From Prochlorococcus sp. AG-402-N10 (lineage in GTDB: Bacteria; Cyanobacteriota; Cyanobacteriia; PCC-6307; Cyanobiaceae): 64,000 nucleotides of DNA. The translations under genes were made by a program, and so were the position numbers. Shown here in pieces: positions 39,647 to 48,437 of this stretch. The stretch spans positions 62,001 through 126,000 of the forward strand of contig QCIU01000003.1 of assembly GCA_003216465.1 (NCBI GenBank). The letters run 5' to 3'. Position 1 is the first letter of the stretch; each line of letters begins with the position of its first letter. Below the pieces are notes generated by a model. The model searched no databases. It was given only the letters and a program-made list of their open reading frames with translations, and was not told where the DNA came from.

Positions 39647-41227
39647 TCATAGTTTGATTAATGGATTTAATTTATTAACCCCGAATAATTTGGTTATCGA
39701 AAAATAAATTATCAAAAAAGCCAACAAACCTATAACTAAAATAAATAACTCCCAAATATTCGAATTTAATCCATTTATATCCTTGATAACTGAATAGCAA
39801 ATTGTGCTTGTAATAGAACAGGCTAATGAAATAAGAACGAATTTTTTTAATAAAATAGTTTTAGGGATGTTGATTCCATAAGTATTAAAGTTTGTAGTAA
39901 GAAAAATACAAATAATTAAGTTAACTATTCCTGAAGAAAGGATTATCCCAATAACACCAAAATTATAAGGAGATAAGTTTCCAAAATTAATAGTTGGAGC
40001 TCCTACAAGAAACCAATCGAAAAAAACATTTAGTATTATTCCTGCAAAAGATAATTGAAAGGGTAACTTTGGGTTCTCAATTGCATAATAAGTTCTAACT
40101 AATAAATCTCTATAGAGATAGAATGGAATTCCAATAGCATAAGCAATTAAAATATTTTTTACTAAAAATACGGCCTCGGAATTAAAAGCCCCTCTTTGAA
40201 AAATAAATTGTACTATTTGATTATTAAATGTTATAAAAAAACCAGTTAAAAAAATAGTTGTTAAAAAACAGTATTCTATTCCTGAGATTAAACTTTTTTC
40301 TAAATTTCTATTTTCTTGATTACGATTGAATTTTGAAAACATTGGCAGTAGTGGCAAGATCAAAGCATTTGATAAGACTCCAAGTGGAGCTTGTATAAGA
40401 AAATTGCCGTAGGCTAATCCCGATGCTGCACCTTGAAAACTTGAAGCAAAAAACATATCAATAAAAACATTAATTTGCCCTAAACCTGATGAAATTATGG
40501 CAGGAGCTATTAATTTGAAGATTCTTTTCTCTTCATTTTTAAATAAATGCCAAGCTGAATTGAATCTAAATAAGCCTATCTTATTGATTTCCCAGAACTG
40601 AATAGCAAATTGTATACAAGTTCCTGTTAAGGTTGCCTTGGCTAGTAATCCTGAATAAAAGAAAAAATTAGGATTAGTCTTTAAATGACTAAAGATCCAA
40701 CTAGCTGAAATAAATAAAATTGTTGTCAGACTTGTTAAAGCTGGACTTAAGCTTGATATGAAAAATTTATTTCTTGAATTTAAAGCCCCAAAACTCAACC
40801 CTATAAAAGCAGAAAGAGGAATACAAGGAGTTAGGATTCTTAATTGATAAGTTGCGATAGATTTAGCTTCATCACTTAAATTTGGAGCTATAGAATTTAT
40901 TAGAAAACCCGAATTAAAATATACAACTACTCCTAAAATAAAAAATAACAAAGTTAGTTTAATACTTACTTTTGTTAAGACAAGTCCCCCCTTTCTCCTC
41001 TTAAGTGGAGTTAGTACAGCTACAACTGCATTATGTAATGGGCCATTAATTCCACCAATAATAATAAGTAAAAAACCTGGGATTATGTAGGCGTAGTTAT
41101 AGGCATCGTATGTTATTCCAATTCCAAAAGCTGCAGCGATAAATATTTGTCTTATAAAACCCGCAAGTTTACTTAGAGATGTGGCAAACGAAATTGAAGC
41201 CACATTATTTTTAAAATATGTATTCAT
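39647..41227 (-). CDS. murJ: Lipid II flippase MurJ
   Basis: MurJ moves lipid-linked peptidoglycan precursor across the cytoplasmic membrane. The 526-residue polytopic protein has about 14 hydrophobic segments, starts SLSKLAGFIRQIFIAAAFG, and has the MVF family ALNSRNKFF, FIFQRGAFNSEAV and RTYYAIENPK regions. The length is normal. It is divergent from sfsA with a 73-bp gap. Confidence 0.95.
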   Translation of the reverse strand: MNTYFKNNVASISFATSLSKLAGFIRQIFIAAAFGIGITYDAYNYAYIIPGFLLIIIGGINGPLHNAVVAVLTPLKRRKGGLVLTKVSIKLTLLFFILGVVVYFNSGFLINSIAPNLSDEAKSIATYQLRILTPCIPLSAFIGLSFGALNSRNKFFISSLSPALTSLTTILFISASWIFSHLKTNPNFFFYSGLLAKATLTGTCIQFAIQFWEINKIGLFRFNSAWHLFKNEEKRIFKLIAPAIISSGLGQINVFIDMFFASSFQGAASGLAYGNFLIQAPLGVLSNALILPLLPMFSKFNRNQENRNLEKSLISGIEYCFLTTIFLTGFFITFNNQIVQFIFQRGAFNSEAVFLVKNILIAYAIGIPFYLYRDLLVRTYYAIENPKLPFQLSFAGIILNVFFDWFLVGAPTINFGNLSPYNFGVIGIILSSGIVNLIICIFLTTNFNTYGINIPKTILLKKFVLISLACSITSTICYSVIKDINGLNSNIWELFILVIGLLAFLIIYFSITKLFGVNKLNPLIKL

Positions 41228-41300
41228 GTGGTATTTATTTAAATCTTTTCAAGAAGATTTAGATTCAATTATATTTTGTTTTTAATCTACTTCACATTTT

Positions 41301-42047
41301 ATGAATGATCGAATAATTGAATTTGAACCATTAATTGAAGGCGTTTTAATTAAAAGATACAAAAGATTTCTTGCAGATATTCAGATTGATAATGGACAAA
41401 TAGTTACTGCACATTGTGCTAATACAGGCCCGATGAAGGGTCTTTTAAACGAAGGAGCTAAAGTAAGAATTAGCTTTTCTTCATCAACCACAAGAAAACT
41501 ACCTTGGACTTGGGAACAAGTAAAAGTATTAGGAAGTGATAACAAAGAGGTTTGGGTTGGAATAAATACGTTATTCGCAAATAAATTAATTAGAAAAGTT
41601 CTTGAACAAAATTTACTCAAAGATAAACTCGGGGAGATAGCTAAAATTAAGTCTGAAGTACCTTATGGCAAAGATAAGAAAAGTAGAATTGATTTTCTTT
41701 TAACTCCAAAATCTTCAAATCCTGATAATCGTAACATTTATGTTGAGGTTAAAAATACTACTTGGACAAAAAATAATGTCGCTCTTTTTCCTGATACGGA
41801 GACAAAAAGAGGGCAAAAACATCTAATTGAATTAAAAGGTTTAATTCCTAAAAGTAAAAGTGTTTTAGTTCCTTGCATTACAAGAAAAGATATAGATTAT
41901 TTTGCTCCTGGAGATGAATCAGATCCATTGTATGGAAAGCTTTTTAGAGAATCAATTAGTGCAGGTATGTTATTAATACCATGCTGTTTTGAGTTTCATT
42001 CAGATCATGTAGCTTGGAACGGATTTAAACCCTTGAAATTAAATTAA
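41301..42047 (+). CDS. sfsA: SfsA family DNA-binding/nuclease-like protein
   Basis: The 248 residues show the SfsA pattern: an N-terminal OB-like domain ([28 protein letters not shown]) and a nuclease-like C-terminal part ([31 protein letters not shown]). In Escherichia coli sfsA was tied to sugar fermentation gene expression; its real activity is unsettled. It is complete, and the NtcA-type promoter of amt follows. Confidence 0.93.
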   Translation: MNDRIIEFEPLIEGVLIKRYKRFLADIQIDNGQIVTAHCANTGPMKGLLNEGAKVRISFSSSTTRKLPWTWEQVKVLGSDNKEVWVGINTLFANKLIRKVLEQNLLKDKLGEIAKIKSEVPYGKDKKSRIDFLLTPKSSNPDNRNIYVEVKNTTWTKNNVALFPDTETKRGQKHLIELKGLIPKSKSVLVPCITRKDIDYFAPGDESDPLYGKLFRESISAGMLLIPCCFEFHSDHVAWNGFKPLKLN

Positions 42048-42125
42048 TTTTTTGGGATTTTTAATTTGATTTAAATTAAATATCTTAATTTAACAAAGAT
42101 TTTTTAGAACACAACTATTAAATTG

Positions 42126-42174
42126 GTATAAACGACTACTAGACATACATAAGTTTTCTGAGCAAAATTATATA
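42126..42174 (+). promoter_or_regulatory. NtcA box and promoter region of amt
   Basis: GTATAAACGACTAC at 42126-42139 is a perfect GTAN8TAC NtcA box. At 23 bases downstream CAAAAT (42163-42168) fits the TAN3T -10 box with one mismatch, and a TATATA lies at 42169-42174. The class II geometry puts the transcript start near 42174. Confidence 0.65.
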
Positions 42175-42181
42175 TGAAAGG

Positions 42182-42203
42182 AAACAGGACCTCCTGTTTT
42201 TTT
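42182..42203 (+). terminator. Terminator-like hairpin in the amt leader
   Basis: AAACAGG and CCTGTTT form a perfect seven-pair stem with the loop ACCT, followed by a T run to 42203. It lies 19 bases before the amt ATG and just after the predicted transcript start, so it may act as an attenuator or protect the 5' end rather than end an upstream transcript. Confidence 0.5.
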
Positions 42204-42222
42204 GCAGACTAATTTTTTATTT

Positions 42223-43683
42223 ATGACCACTGCTTTGCAAACGCCTCAAAGGCGCTCTAGGTCCAAACTTCAAGATGCAAGTCTTGTTAATGGACCTATG
42301 CTCCTTTTGAGGAGTATTCGTGGATTCAGTTCAAACCGCTCAATGTTGTGGCTTGCAACTGTTCCTTTAGCTTTGTTTGGTTTAGGTATTTTTAATCTTT
42401 CTGCTCATGCAGCTGATTTACCTGAGTTGAATGCAGCTTTTCTTGCTAACAATTTATGGCTTTTGATCGCTACTATCTTAGTGATCTTCATGAACGCCGG
42501 TTTCGCTATGGTTGAAGCGGGTATGTGTCGGTCTAAAAACGCCGTTAACATTCTTGCTAAAAACCTTTTCGTATTTGCTTTAGCTGTAACCTCTTATTGG
42601 TTTATTGGCTACTCATTAATGTACGGAGGAAGTGTTGCTGACGGATGGCTATATTTTGGAGGCCTATTTTTTGATCCAACAGTAACAGCTGATATGGTTA
42701 CTGATGCTGGATTAGTCCCAACAGTTGATTTCTTATTCCAGTCTGCTTTTGCAGGTACTGCAGCCACTATCGTTTCTGGTCTTGTTGCTGAAAGAGTTAA
42801 ATTCGGTGAATTTGTTGTTTTTGCGATTGTTTTAACAGCATTTATTTATCCAATTGCTGGTAGTTGGAAATGGAATGGTGGTTGGCTTGATTCTCTTGGT
42901 TTCGTTGACTTTGCAGGGTCTTCAATTGTTCACTCAGTTGGAGCATGGGCAGGTTTAGTAGGAGCAATGCTTCTAGGACCAAGAATCGGCAAATACTCCG
43001 ACGGAAAGCCACAGGCAATGCCTGGTCACAATATGGCTATCGCTACTTTAGGTGCTTTGGTTCTATGGATAGGTTGGTACGGATTTAATCCTGGTTCTCA
43101 ACTTGCTATGGATCAATGGGTTCCATATGTTGCTGTAACAACTACTCTTGCAGCTGCAGCTGGCGCTATTGGAGCAACTATTGTTTCTACTTTAACTTCA
43201 GGAAAGCCAGATCTAACAATGATCATAAACGGTATTCTTGCTGGTTTGGTAAGTATTACTGCAGGTTGTGGCGATATGACTCTTGCGGGAGCTTGGTTCG
43301 CTGGACTAGTTGGCGGTATTATCGTTGTATTCTCTGTTGCAGCACTTGATGCAGCTGAAATTGACGATCCTGTAGGTGCATTCTCTGTTCACGGAGTTTG
43401 TGGTGTATGGGGTACCCTAGTTATTGGTCTTTGGGGAACAGCAGTTCAAGGAGATGGAGCAGGTATGGGATTGTTCAATGGTGGTGGTATTAACCTACTG
43501 CTTGTTCAAGCTCTTGGTGCAGCAGCTTATGCTATCTGGACACTAGTTACTTGCTGGATCGCTTGGTCTGTTATCGGAGGATTATTCGGAGGAATTCGTG
43601 TATCTGAAGAAGAAGAGACTCAAGGTTTAGATATTGGAGAGCACGGAATGGAAGCATATCCAGACTTTGCATCTGCAAAATAA
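42223..43683 (+). CDS. amt: Ammonium transporter
   Basis: This Amt-family channel imports ammonium, a main nitrogen source for Prochlorococcus. From the ATG at 42223 it has 486 residues: an arginine-rich N-terminus, a hydrophobic signal region ending near SAHAADLP, and 11 membrane helices. It has the family segments MNAGFAMVEAG, FAGTAATIVSG and, late in the protein, FSVHGVCGVWG with a pore histidine. An in-frame TTG at 42202 is an alternative start but falls inside the leader hairpin region. It is probably activated by NtcA. Confidence 0.97.
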   Translation: MTTALQTPQRRSRSKLQDASLVNGPMLLLRSIRGFSSNRSMLWLATVPLALFGLGIFNLSAHAADLPELNAAFLANNLWLLIATILVIFMNAGFAMVEAGMCRSKNAVNILAKNLFVFALAVTSYWFIGYSLMYGGSVADGWLYFGGLFFDPTVTADMVTDAGLVPTVDFLFQSAFAGTAATIVSGLVAERVKFGEFVVFAIVLTAFIYPIAGSWKWNGGWLDSLGFVDFAGSSIVHSVGAWAGLVGAMLLGPRIGKYSDGKPQAMPGHNMAIATLGALVLWIGWYGFNPGSQLAMDQWVPYVAVTTTLAAAAGAIGATIVSTLTSGKPDLTMIINGILAGLVSITAGCGDMTLAGAWFAGLVGGIIVVFSVAALDAAEIDDPVGAFSVHGVCGVWGTLVIGLWGTAVQGDGAGMGLFNGGGINLLLVQALGAAAYAIWTLVTCWIAWSVIGGLFGGIRVSEEEETQGLDIGEHGMEAYPDFASAK

Positions 43684-43706
43684 ACTACAACTCAAATGTA
43701 AAATTA

Positions 43707-43739
43707 GAAACTTGGCTTATGTCAGGTTTCTTTTTTTTT
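43707..43739 (+). terminator. amt terminator
   Basis: A ten-pair stem with two wobble pairs (GAAACTTGGC with GTCAGGTTTC) encloses a TTAT loop and runs into nine T residues, 23 bases after the amt stop. Confidence 0.88.
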
Positions 43740-43774
43740 CAAAAAATTAATTTAAATGATGTAATATTTAAAAT

Positions 43775-44971
43775 ATGGATACACAAGCTTTCAGAAGATC
43801 ACTTCATCATTCGGATAGATATAACCGTAGAGGTTTTGATTCTCCAACTAAAAGAGCTCAGGCATTAGAAGAAGCTTATCAAAGTGATTTAATATCCTCA
43901 ATTAGAGATAATCGTTTTACATATAAAAAAGGCAGATTAAATATAAAATTAGCTCAAGCTTTTGGTTTTTGTTGGGGAGTTGAAAGGGCCGTTGCTATGG
44001 CTTACGAAACAAGAAGACATTATCCTAATGAGAATATTTGGATAACAAACGAAATAATTCATAATCCTTCAGTGAATGATCATTTAAGAAAAATGGATGT
44101 TAAATTCATTTCAGCTAAAAATGGTATCAAAGATTTTTCTTTAGTTTCAAATGGCGATGTAGTTATATTGCCAGCTTTTGGTGCGACTGTTCAAGAGATG
44201 AAACTTCTTCATGAAAAAGGATGTCATATCATTGATACGACTTGTCCTTGGGTTTCTAAAGTATGGCATACAGTAGAAAAACATAAAAAACATACTTTTA
44301 CATCTATTATTCATGGGAAATTTAAGCATGAAGAAACTTTAGCTACCAGTTCATTCGCAGGGAAATATCTTGTTTTACTTGATCTTGAAGAAGCTAATTA
44401 TGTTTCTGAATATATTCTTGGTAGAGGTAATAGAAATAAATTTCTTAACAAATTTGCAAAGGCTTTCTCTAACGGATTTGATCCAGATAGAGATTTGGAT
44501 AGAGTTGGAGTTGCGAATCAAACAACAATGTTAAAAAGTGAAACAGAGGAGATAGGAAAAGTGTTTGAAAGAACAATGCTTCGTAAATTTGGTCCCGAAA
44601 ATTTAAATAGCCACTTTTTAGCTTTCAATACTATTTGTGATGCGACAGAGGAAAGACAAGATGCTATGTTTTCATTGGTAGATGAAGATCTAGATATCCT
44701 TGTAGTTATTGGCGGATTTAATTCTTCTAATACTACTCATCTGCAAGAGATTGCAATAACTAAAAATATTACATCTTTTCATATTGATACACCTGAGAGG
44801 ATTTTAGTTGAAACCAATTCTATTTGGCATAAACCTCTTAAAAATGAATTAACAATGAAAAAAGACTTTCTTCCTGAGGGCGAAATTAAAGTAGGTATCA
44901 CATCAGGAGCTTCTACCCCTGATAAGGTAGTTGCTGATGTTATTGAAAAATTAATAGCAATTACTAAGTAA
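43775..44971 (+). CDS. ispH: 4-hydroxy-3-methylbut-2-enyl diphosphate reductase
   Basis: IspH is the last enzyme of the MEP isoprenoid pathway and carries a 4Fe-4S cluster. The 398-residue protein is the long cyanobacterial/plant form with an N-terminal extension of about 60 residues. Cluster cysteines are seen in [20 protein letters not shown] and [13 protein letters not shown]. It supplies precursors for carotenoids and the chlorophyll tail. It has its own start after the amt terminator. Confidence 0.97.
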   Translation: MDTQAFRRSLHHSDRYNRRGFDSPTKRAQALEEAYQSDLISSIRDNRFTYKKGRLNIKLAQAFGFCWGVERAVAMAYETRRHYPNENIWITNEIIHNPSVNDHLRKMDVKFISAKNGIKDFSLVSNGDVVILPAFGATVQEMKLLHEKGCHIIDTTCPWVSKVWHTVEKHKKHTFTSIIHGKFKHEETLATSSFAGKYLVLLDLEEANYVSEYILGRGNRNKFLNKFAKAFSNGFDPDRDLDRVGVANQTTMLKSETEEIGKVFERTMLRKFGPENLNSHFLAFNTICDATEERQDAMFSLVDEDLDILVVIGGFNSSNTTHLQEIAITKNITSFHIDTPERILVETNSIWHKPLKNELTMKKDFLPEGEIKVGITSGASTPDKVVADVIEKLIAITK

Positions 44972-45063
44972 AAAGTAATATTTCTTCTTAGTTTTAACTT
45001 TATTAATTACATATTGCCAAAAGATCTACATTATTATCTAGAATAATCAAAAATAATTGAAGT

Positions 45064-45624
45064 ATGGAAGACACAACACAATCAAATCAAAAACCAACAG
45101 CTAAAATGAACGCCTCTAAGGCTCCTCAAAAGGTTGAGGTTGTTGTAGCTAATCCTTCTTCAGCATCTGAGGTCAATATATTAGGAGAATTATCTATTTT
45201 TATCCTAAGGATTGGCTTTAGCATTTTGATGATTCATCATGGTTTGGAAAAGCTTCAAGATCCTCAAGGGTTTGGAGAATTTGTTGTAGGTAAATATTTC
45301 CCATTTTTACCAGGTGACCCTGTCCTTTGGACATATGGTGCAGCTATTACTCAATTAGTATGTCCATTAGGATTGGCTTTAGGAATTTTTGCAAGACTTT
45401 GTTCACTTGGTCTTTTTTCGACCATGGCTTTTGCAGTTTATTTTCACCTTTTAGATACTGGTTTAGAGGGATTCCCATTAGCTGTAGTTGAAGGACATAA
45501 TTATGCCTTTGAGCTTTCTTTCATTTACGGAGCTATTTCTCTTTATTTTTTGTGTGCAGGTCCAGGAAGGTTAGCTTTACTTCGTAAGACAAACAAAATA
45601 ACTTATTATCCAAAAACAAATTGA
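45064..45624 (+). CDS. DoxX family membrane protein
   Basis: The 186-residue protein has a polar N-terminus of about 45 residues rich in lysine, alanine and serine, then four membrane helices. The first carries FILRIGFSILMIHHGLEKL, typical of DoxX/DoxD-like proteins. Relatives take part in redox-linked membrane complexes, but no specific role can be assigned here. It ends one base before the convergent purH stop. Confidence 0.82.
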   Translation: MEDTTQSNQKPTAKMNASKAPQKVEVVVANPSSASEVNILGELSIFILRIGFSILMIHHGLEKLQDPQGFGEFVVGKYFPFLPGDPVLWTYGAAITQLVCPLGLALGIFARLCSLGLFSTMAFAVYFHLLDTGLEGFPLAVVEGHNYAFELSFIYGAISLYFLCAGPGRLALLRKTNKITYYPKTN

Positions 45625-45625
45625 C

Positions 45626-47179
45626 TTAATGTAGAAAATGCCTTCTTTTTGTAAATATCATAGAAATACCCTTTGAATCACACATTTTAATACTTTCCTC
45701 ATCCCTTATGCTCCCTCCTGGCTGAACAATAGACCTTATTCCATATTTGTCTGCGAGTTCTACAGTATCTGCAAATGGAAAAAAACCATCGCTTGCTAAA
45801 ACTCCTCCAGAACCATTTTCTTTAGCTGCTTCTAAGGCTATTTTTGAAGCTCCAACTCTATTCATTTGCCCAGCGCCTATTCCAAGAGTTTGTTGATCTT
45901 TTGCAATAACAATTGCATTTGATTTAACATGTTTACAAATTTTCCAAGCAAATTGTAAATCTAAATATTCCTCTGCACTTGGAGTATTTTTAGTTACTGA
46001 AATCCAACTTTCTGTTTTTTCTTCACTATCATCAGTGTCTTGAACGAGTAATCCTCCCATTATTGATTTAGTAGAAATTTGGCTCTTTTTTGGAATTTGA
46101 TCTTCTGAAAACTTTAAAATTCTTAAATTCTTTTTCATTTTTAAAATTTCTAAAGCCTCTGCATCAAAAGATGGAGCTACGACACACTCTAAGAAAATAT
46201 CTTTGAGGTTAATTGCGGTTTCACCATCCACATTTGAATTGAAAGCAACTATTCCTCCAAATGCACTAACTGAGTCACATTCCAAAGCATTCAAAAATGC
46301 TTGAGAGGCTGAATTACTTATAGAGGCACCACAAGGATTATTGTGTTTTAAAATAACAGATGCAAAAGTGTCTGTTGTAAGTTCATCCTTTTCTGAATAG
46401 CCAAATTCTAAAACTGTTGAAAGTGCCGACTCAAGATCCAATAGATTGTTATAACTTAATTCTTTCCCTTGTAACTGTTCTGCTGAGTTCCATCCAATAT
46501 TATTTAAACCATACCAAAAAGCTTTTTGATGAGGATTTTCCCCATATCTTAAGGTTTTGATTAGTGGATAAGATTCAATATATTTGGAAGATTGTAAATC
46601 TCTCTCTTTTCTTATCCAATTAGATATCGCAGTGTCATAGTCAGCTGTATGTTGAAAAGCTTCAAGGGCTAATTTTGCTTTATATGATTCTTTTAACTCC
46701 CCTTTTTTACTTTCGTCAAGAAATTCTTGATATTGACTAGGATCGACTAAAACGGAAACGTCTTTATGATTTTTAGCTGCAGAACGAATCATTGATGGTC
46801 CTCCAATATCTATATTTTCAATAGCATCTTCCCATTTAGATCCCTTTTCAACAGTTTTCTTAAAAGGATATAAATTGACAACTACTAATTCAATTAGTTC
46901 AAGATTGTAGGCTTCTATATCTTTTTTATGTTCTTCATCTGTTCTTTTAGCTAATATACCTCCGTGGATTTTCGGATGTAAAGTTTTAACTCTTCCTCCA
47001 AGGATTTCTGGAGAATTAGTAAAATCTGCGACTTTAATTACTGGAATTTTTGCCTCCATTAGATGTTTAGCAGTGCCTCCACTTGATAGAATTTTATAAT
47101 TAAATTTTTCTACCAATTCTGTACAAAATGGGATTATATTTTTTTTATCAGAGACACTTACTAGGGCTAATGGTGACAT
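45626..47179 (-). CDS. purH: Bifunctional AICAR formyltransferase / IMP cyclohydrolase
   Basis: PurH carries out the last two steps of IMP synthesis. The 517 residues have the N-terminal MGS-like cyclohydrolase domain (ALVSVSDKKNI, GGRVKTLHPKIHGGIL) and the C-terminal transformylase domain (LRYGENPHQKAFWY, KHNNPCGAS, ASDGFFPFADTVE). The length is normal. It is divergent from the esterase-like gene with a 33-bp gap. Confidence 0.98.
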   Translation of the reverse strand: MSPLALVSVSDKKNIIPFCTELVEKFNYKILSSGGTAKHLMEAKIPVIKVADFTNSPEILGGRVKTLHPKIHGGILAKRTDEEHKKDIEAYNLELIELVVVNLYPFKKTVEKGSKWEDAIENIDIGGPSMIRSAAKNHKDVSVLVDPSQYQEFLDESKKGELKESYKAKLALEAFQHTADYDTAISNWIRKERDLQSSKYIESYPLIKTLRYGENPHQKAFWYGLNNIGWNSAEQLQGKELSYNNLLDLESALSTVLEFGYSEKDELTTDTFASVILKHNNPCGASISNSASQAFLNALECDSVSAFGGIVAFNSNVDGETAINLKDIFLECVVAPSFDAEALEILKMKKNLRILKFSEDQIPKKSQISTKSIMGGLLVQDTDDSEEKTESWISVTKNTPSAEEYLDLQFAWKICKHVKSNAIVIAKDQQTLGIGAGQMNRVGASKIALEAAKENGSGGVLASDGFFPFADTVELADKYGIRSIVQPGGSIRDEESIKMCDSKGISMIFTKRRHFLH

Positions 47180-47212
47180 TATGGAAAAGTTTACTTACTT
47201 AAGAATATAAAC

Positions 47213-47830
47213 ATGAAATATGATGTAGATCATGAATTTGTCTGCATTAGTTCTCAAACCGCAACTCATAGAATAATTTTGCTACATGGTTGGGGAGCTG
47301 ATGCAGATGACCTTTTAACACTTGGAAAGGAGATTGTAGAACAAATAAATCTTGATTTTGAGGTAATTTCTTTGAGAGCTCCTGGATTACATCCTAGTGG
47401 TCAGGGAAGACAGTGGTATCAATTATACCCGCATGATTGGAAGGGGGCTGAGGTTGAAGTAAATAAACTTTTAGGAACATTAAAAAAATTTGATACCGAT
47501 CAGATTTCAATTGGCAAAACAATTTTGTTGGGTTTTTCTCAAGGGGCAGCTATGGCAATTGATGCAGGATTTAAATTAAATTTTGGACTTATTGTTGCTT
47601 GTAGTGGTTATCCTCACCCTAACTGGGCTCCAGAAGAAAAATGCCCACCATTAATAGTTAGTCATGGTTTATTTGATGACGTGGTACCTATAAATGCTTC
47701 AAGAATTATTCATGAAACGGTAAAAAGTAAGTCTTCTGAATTTTGTGAATTAATAGAATTTGATGGAGTCCATCAAATTGATTCAAATATAATTAATTTT
47801 ATAAGTTCAAATATAAATAATATTTTTTAA
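47213..47830 (+). CDS. Carboxylesterase/phospholipase-type alpha/beta hydrolase
   Basis: The 205-residue hydrolase has the oxyanion region LLHGWGADADDL, the nucleophile elbow GFSQGAA, an aspartate in HGLFDDVVP and a C-terminal histidine in DGVHQID, which complete the catalytic triad. It is most like the acyl-protein thioesterase/phospholipase group. The substrate is unknown. Its end overlaps the convergent DUF3155 stop by four bases. Confidence 0.85.
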   Translation: MKYDVDHEFVCISSQTATHRIILLHGWGADADDLLTLGKEIVEQINLDFEVISLRAPGLHPSGQGRQWYQLYPHDWKGAEVEVNKLLGTLKKFDTDQISIGKTILLGFSQGAAMAIDAGFKLNFGLIVACSGYPHPNWAPEEKCPPLIVSHGLFDDVVPINASRIIHETVKSKSSEFCELIEFDGVHQIDSNIINFISSNINNIF

Positions 47831-48195
47831 ACGAAAGCATATTCGTATTCTTCAATCTCTTCCCAATCATCTGCAGTAAGTTCTAGACCTTCAAATATTT
47901 TTTCTTCACCAATTCCCTCAACTACGACTTTTAGTGATGGAAATAGGAAATGATTTTCTTCAGCATATTGGGCACTAAATAAACCTTTTTCACCCCAAAA
48001 AAACCTATCAGTGGTATGTTCATTTCTTCGAACATTGAAAACTGAAGGGGCAGACAACGCATTTTCAGCTATAAATCTTCTTGCAGCTGTAACTGGTTTA
48101 TGCTTGCCGGTTTCGATATGATAAATAGGTACATGTGCCATTACTCTTTGGCCAGCCAACCTTCTTCTGCTGATTCTTTTTCTCTTTTTTGACAT
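47827..48195 (-). CDS. DUF3155 family cyanobacterial protein
   Basis: The 122-residue protein has a very basic N-terminus (MSKKRKRISRRRLAGQRV), a middle with FNVRRNEHTTDRFFWGEKG, and an acidic end (DDWEEIEEYEYAFV). I recognise it as DUF3155; the function is unknown, and the basic start hints at nucleic acid binding. A strong AGGAG ribosome binding site lies 9 bases before the ATG (48209-48205 on the minus strand), unusual in this genome and a sign of high expression. Confidence 0.78.
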   Translation of the reverse strand: MSKKRKRISRRRLAGQRVMAHVPIYHIETGKHKPVTAARRFIAENALSAPSVFNVRRNEHTTDRFFWGEKGLFSAQYAEENHFLFPSLKVVVEGIGEEKIFEGLELTADDWEEIEEYEYAFV

Positions 48196-48286
48196 TGATT
48201 GGTACTCCTGAAATTATCAATTAGATTAGCCTTGTTTATTTTTACTAATCTTATATCTGTGATTTTTTAATTCACTTAAATTACAT

Positions 48287-48364
48287 AGAGGACCCATCAA
48301 CCCCTGATGTAGCTTAAAATATGATTTAATGTTCATATTTAAGGCTGGCTAAAGTCAGACCTCT
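48287..48364 (+). ncRNA. Candidate structured RNA with four stems
   Basis: An outer stem AGAGG/CCTCT closes three hairpins: CATCA/TGATG (48295-48309), AAATATGA/TCATATTT (48317-48340) and CTGGC/GTCAG (48345-48358). Together they make a compact four-way-junction fold of 78 nt. A -10-like TAAATT at 48277-48282 would start transcription right at the outer stem. It could be a small RNA or the leader of the downstream kinase gene. I cannot match it to a named family. Confidence 0.4.
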
Positions 48365-48437
48365 TTATATATCTTAATACTTTTTTCATATTTTACAAGT
48401 CCTTTTTCAAATTTTTTTTAAAAAATTTTCACTAATT

